A DNA stretch of 64,000 nt, from assembly GCF_023111095.1 (NCBI RefSeq), contig NZ_JALGYW010000014.1:94980-158979 (forward strand), read 5' to 3'. The notes under the pieces were generated by a model, which was given only the letters and a program-made list of their open reading frames with translations, made no database searches and was not told the origin of the DNA. This document shows positions 62,305 through 64,000 of the stretch, one piece after another; positions within the stretch are counted from its first letter, which is position 1; every line of letters starts with the position of its first letter. Made by a program: the position numbers and the translations under genes. Origin of the DNA: Maribellus sp. YY47 (GTDB lineage Bacteria; Bacteroidota; Bacteroidia; Bacteroidales; Prolixibacteraceae).

Positions 62305-62651
62305 AGTGTATCAGCTTAAATCTTGTGTAAACCCTTCCTCTTATCCTTCCCTGCAAGCAAGGAAGGACGACCGGTTATCGCTACTTTGTAAGCCTTTTTC
62401 TTTCCGAAGGCTAATCGTCTTTCCCTTCATGGAAGGGAGAGACAGGAGTGAGGGTAAATGAGCCTTAAAGTCATGCGATGTTAGATATAGCCGGGGGAGA
62501 AGGTGCTAAAGCGCCTAAAGTACAAATTTAATTCTGTTGCGATGGTCCACTTAAGTAGTGTAATGAATCGGCGGCGGGGATGGTAGACCTTCAAGGTTTT
62601 CGAAACCTTGAAGATCTGTGTTTACAAGCCCACCTGGCATGAATCTTCATG
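62305..62651. repeat. intergenic region with hairpin repeats
   Basis: No gene is seen. CCCTTCATGGAAGGG at about 62427-62441 is a hairpin related in style to 42105-42126. CTTCAAGGTTT at 62589-62599 is perfectly inverted at 62603-62613 with a 3-base loop, 39 bases past the end of the DUF6261-like gene. The latter hairpin has no T run but could mark the 3' end of that transcript. Confidence 0.5.
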
Positions 62652-63371
62652 TTATTCTGTTACCGGCTCTTCCTCTTTTTTGCCGCGTTTTTTTACCACC
62701 TCGTTGTTTTCGGCAATAATAACCGCAACGGTGCGTGCAAAAGCGCCATAGGCAGGCTCGTCCACTATTTCCATGGCACGCAGGTACACCACAATTTTTT
62801 CGTTGATAAGTGCCAACACTTCCGCCTTTATTTTGGTAGCGTTTAGCTGCGTGCTTTCCTGTGCTTTTTCCTGTTCGTAAACAATTCGGGCGGCTTCAAA
62901 TTCGTCGTCGGTGGTTTGCAGCGCCGAGAGCACATCGGCACAACCCGGCAAAAGAGCAATGGCATCCTGTTGTTTTTGTTTCGAGAGGTCGATGAGCAGC
63001 GAGGCAATCAGCGACGACTCGGTGGCATAACTCTCACCCGTGATAGCCACGCCGTATTTTTCAAACACCGCATTCACGGTTTGGGCGGCTGCTTTTATGG
63101 CGGCATCGGGATGATGCAGGTAACCCTGGATGAGATAGTACAGGGCGCGGACCTGTTGGTCGCGGGCTTCGTCTTTTACTTCGAGGTCGCTTTCGGCCTT
63201 GCTGCGGTTAATGGCAGCAGTAAGCAGCGCCGAGCTGGTTTCGAGAGCGGTAAACATCGCGCTGAGGTGCAGATCGGTGTTAAGCGAGGTGTTTTTGTAG
63301 GCGCCAATCATGCGCATACTGGCTGCGTCAACTTCGGTGACACGGCTAACTGATAACAATTTTTCAATCAT
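62652..63371 (-). CDS. DUF6261-like protein
   Basis: Start set at ATG 63371 (MIEKLLSVSRVTEVDAASMRMIGAY); a longer frame to 63407 adds 12 residues. About 239 residues, soluble and almost entirely alpha-helical, without signal peptide or catalytic motif. HPDAAIKAAAQTVNAVFEKYG, TGESYATESSLIASLL and AAINRSKAESDLEVKDEARDQQ fit the DUF6261 family of Bacteroidota as I recall it; function unknown. The tail is lysine/glutamate-rich (KKRGKKEEEP). The gene lies 181 bases downstream, on the minus strand, of a 41-bp repeat array, the most unusual feature of this window. Confidence 0.72.
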   Translation of the reverse strand: MIEKLLSVSRVTEVDAASMRMIGAYKNTSLNTDLHLSAMFTALETSSALLTAAINRSKAESDLEVKDEARDQQVRALYYLIQGYLHHPDAAIKAAAQTVNAVFEKYGVAITGESYATESSLIASLLIDLSKQKQQDAIALLPGCADVLSALQTTDDEFEAARIVYEQEKAQESTQLNATKIKAEVLALINEKIVVYLRAMEIVDEPAYGAFARTVAVIIAENNEVVKKRGKKEEEPVTE

Positions 63372-63551
63372 GGTTTTAAAATTTTTAATGTTTGACCAGG
63401 TTACCATTGCAGTTTTAATACGGGATAGCAGATGTATAGTTTGTGCGATGGTATGATTATCAGCTTCAATTTACGGACGATAAAACAATTAAACAGTATA
63501 ATAATGAATGTTTTACGGCACCCCGCCAGAATGTTCCTCTTTTTACCGGGT

Positions 63552-63838
63552 AAAGCAACGTACTGAGTACGTTCGCCCACTTTTTGGTTGGGGAAGCAAT
63601 GTACTGAGTACGTTCGCTCCCTTTTTGGTTGGTGAAGCAACGTACTGAGTACGTTGGCTCCCTTTTGCGTTGGTGAAGCAATGTACTGAGTACGTTGGCT
63701 CCCTTTTTGGTTGGCGAAGCAATGTACTGAGTACGTTCACTCCCTTTTGGGTTGGTGACGTAATGTAATAAGTACGTTCGCTCAGTTTTTGTTGGGTGAA
63801 GTAATGGATTGAGTACACCGATCCTCTTTTTGTGTTGG
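63552..63838. repeat. seven-unit 41-bp direct repeat array with internal palindrome
   Basis: Units begin at 63552, 63593, 63634, 63675, 63716, 63757 and 63798, all exactly 41 bases. Each has GAAGCAAYGTACTGAGTACGT (or close) followed by TTSGCTCCCTTTTTGGTTGGTG-like sequence. The first five contain a near-perfect palindrome centred on GTACTGAGTAC (AACGTACT-G-AGTACGTT in full form). Units 6 and 7, farthest from the DUF6261-like gene, are degenerate. Because 41 is not a multiple of three and the unit lacks stop codons, open frames run in all three minus-strand phases; these are judged spurious. Confidence 0.92.
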
Positions 63839-64000
63839 ACGTATCTTCCTCGATATTTTATTTAGAAATTATGTCATAAGCGGGCACTTAAAACCCGCTG
63901 ATTATTAATTGTTTATTTTTTAGTTCTTTGACATTTTTGTAATCGTATTTCGTAAGTACTTCTTTTATAGGAGTTTTGTCGAGTAGAGATATGCTAAGGA
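63839..64000. other. end of window, AT-rich region
   Basis: No gene is visible. AGCGGG at 63879-63884 pairs with CCCGCT at 63894-63899 across nine bases without a T run. Next comes an AT-rich stretch with TTCTTTGACATTTTTG near 63923, a leader-like sequence that may belong to a gene or element beyond the window. Confidence 0.3.

Noticed and set aside
63466..63818. Overlapping minus-strand open frames of 71-91 residues in the 41-bp repeat array.
   Set aside because: The unit is 41 bases and has no stop codon, so all phases stay open. The same amino-acid blocks recur in every frame, there is no recognisable domain, and codon use is dictated by the repeat.
63552..63838. CRISPR array.
   Set aside because: The whole 41-base unit repeats; there are no unique spacers between repeats and no cas genes in the window.
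63901..64000. Start of a rRNA operon or CRISPR leader, suggested by the TTCTTTGACATTTTTG stretch.
   Set aside because: Too short and without any recognisable rRNA or repeat sequence before the window ends.
1..64000. tRNA, rRNA, tmRNA, riboswitch, insertion sequence or prophage genes.
   Set aside because: No cloverleaf, rRNA block, riboswitch core, transposase, integrase or phage structural protein could be recognised by reading the sequence; a covariance-model scan would be needed to exclude small RNAs.

Overview
The window reads as a chromosomal segment of a Bacteroidota bacterium, most likely an anaerobic or facultative member of the Bacteroidales/Marinilabiliales group (inference). Supporting signs are many lipoproteins, TAnnTTTG-type promoter boxes, two type IX secretion (T9SS) genes (plug and a PorG-like barrel), a NigD-like lipoprotein, a GH109-like protein, a complete Na+-translocating NADH:quinone reductase operon and a group B-like [FeFe]-hydrogenase. 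I see no rRNA, tRNA, transposase, prophage or CRISPR array. Most of the sequence is ordinary gene-dense chromosome; the unusual signals sit in intergenic repeats and in a few unusual gene combinations.

1-8.3 kb: the end of recN, cvfB, three tandem DUF6340-like lipoproteins, a VWA-type membrane protein and an M28 aminopeptidase. 8.3-13.7 kb: a dispersed hairpin repeat, a YdcF-like protein, an AmgK-like kinase fused to a RapZ C-terminal domain with a coupled 41-residue zinc-ribbon protein, yebC, a class I isoprenoid-synthase-like protein and glutathione peroxidase. 13.8-19.0 kb: two redox or metal-linked clusters. The first is ArsR regulator, thioredoxin, permease, thioredoxin, with the same operator/promoter in front of the regulator and of the effector genes. 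The second is thioredoxin, ApbE, DUF4266 lipoprotein, DUF3570 barrel. 19.1-26.1 kb: MscS channel, SLC12-like transporter, nuclease, SLC13 symporter and a Tat-exported GH109-like protein.

26.3-34.7 kb: the hydrogenase, an unrecognised gene and nqrABCDEF, that is, fermentative H2 metabolism and sodium-motive respiration. 35-46.6 kb: T9SS plug protein, a hybrid-free histidine kinase, P5C dehydrogenase, a DivIC/FtsB-like division protein, AlgH, a GroES without adjacent GroEL, a thioredoxin lipoprotein, a thioredoxin-glutaredoxin fusion, NigD-like and an S9 peptidase. 47-52.3 kb: GH16 glycosidase and M14 carboxypeptidase lipoproteins, then an oxidoreductase-malQ-thioesterase run.

52.3-54.2 kb is rich in repeats: a degenerate 41-bp tandem array, an element with nested inverted repeats, and ten heptanucleotide units between pdxJ and an esterase. 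54.2-62.3 kb holds pdxJ, a CBS protein, nadK and the envelope-biogenesis cluster porG-uppS-bamA-skp-skp. The window ends with a DUF6261-like gene preceded by seven 41-bp direct repeats, each carrying a palindrome. This gene-plus-array is the strongest candidate here for something not yet described.
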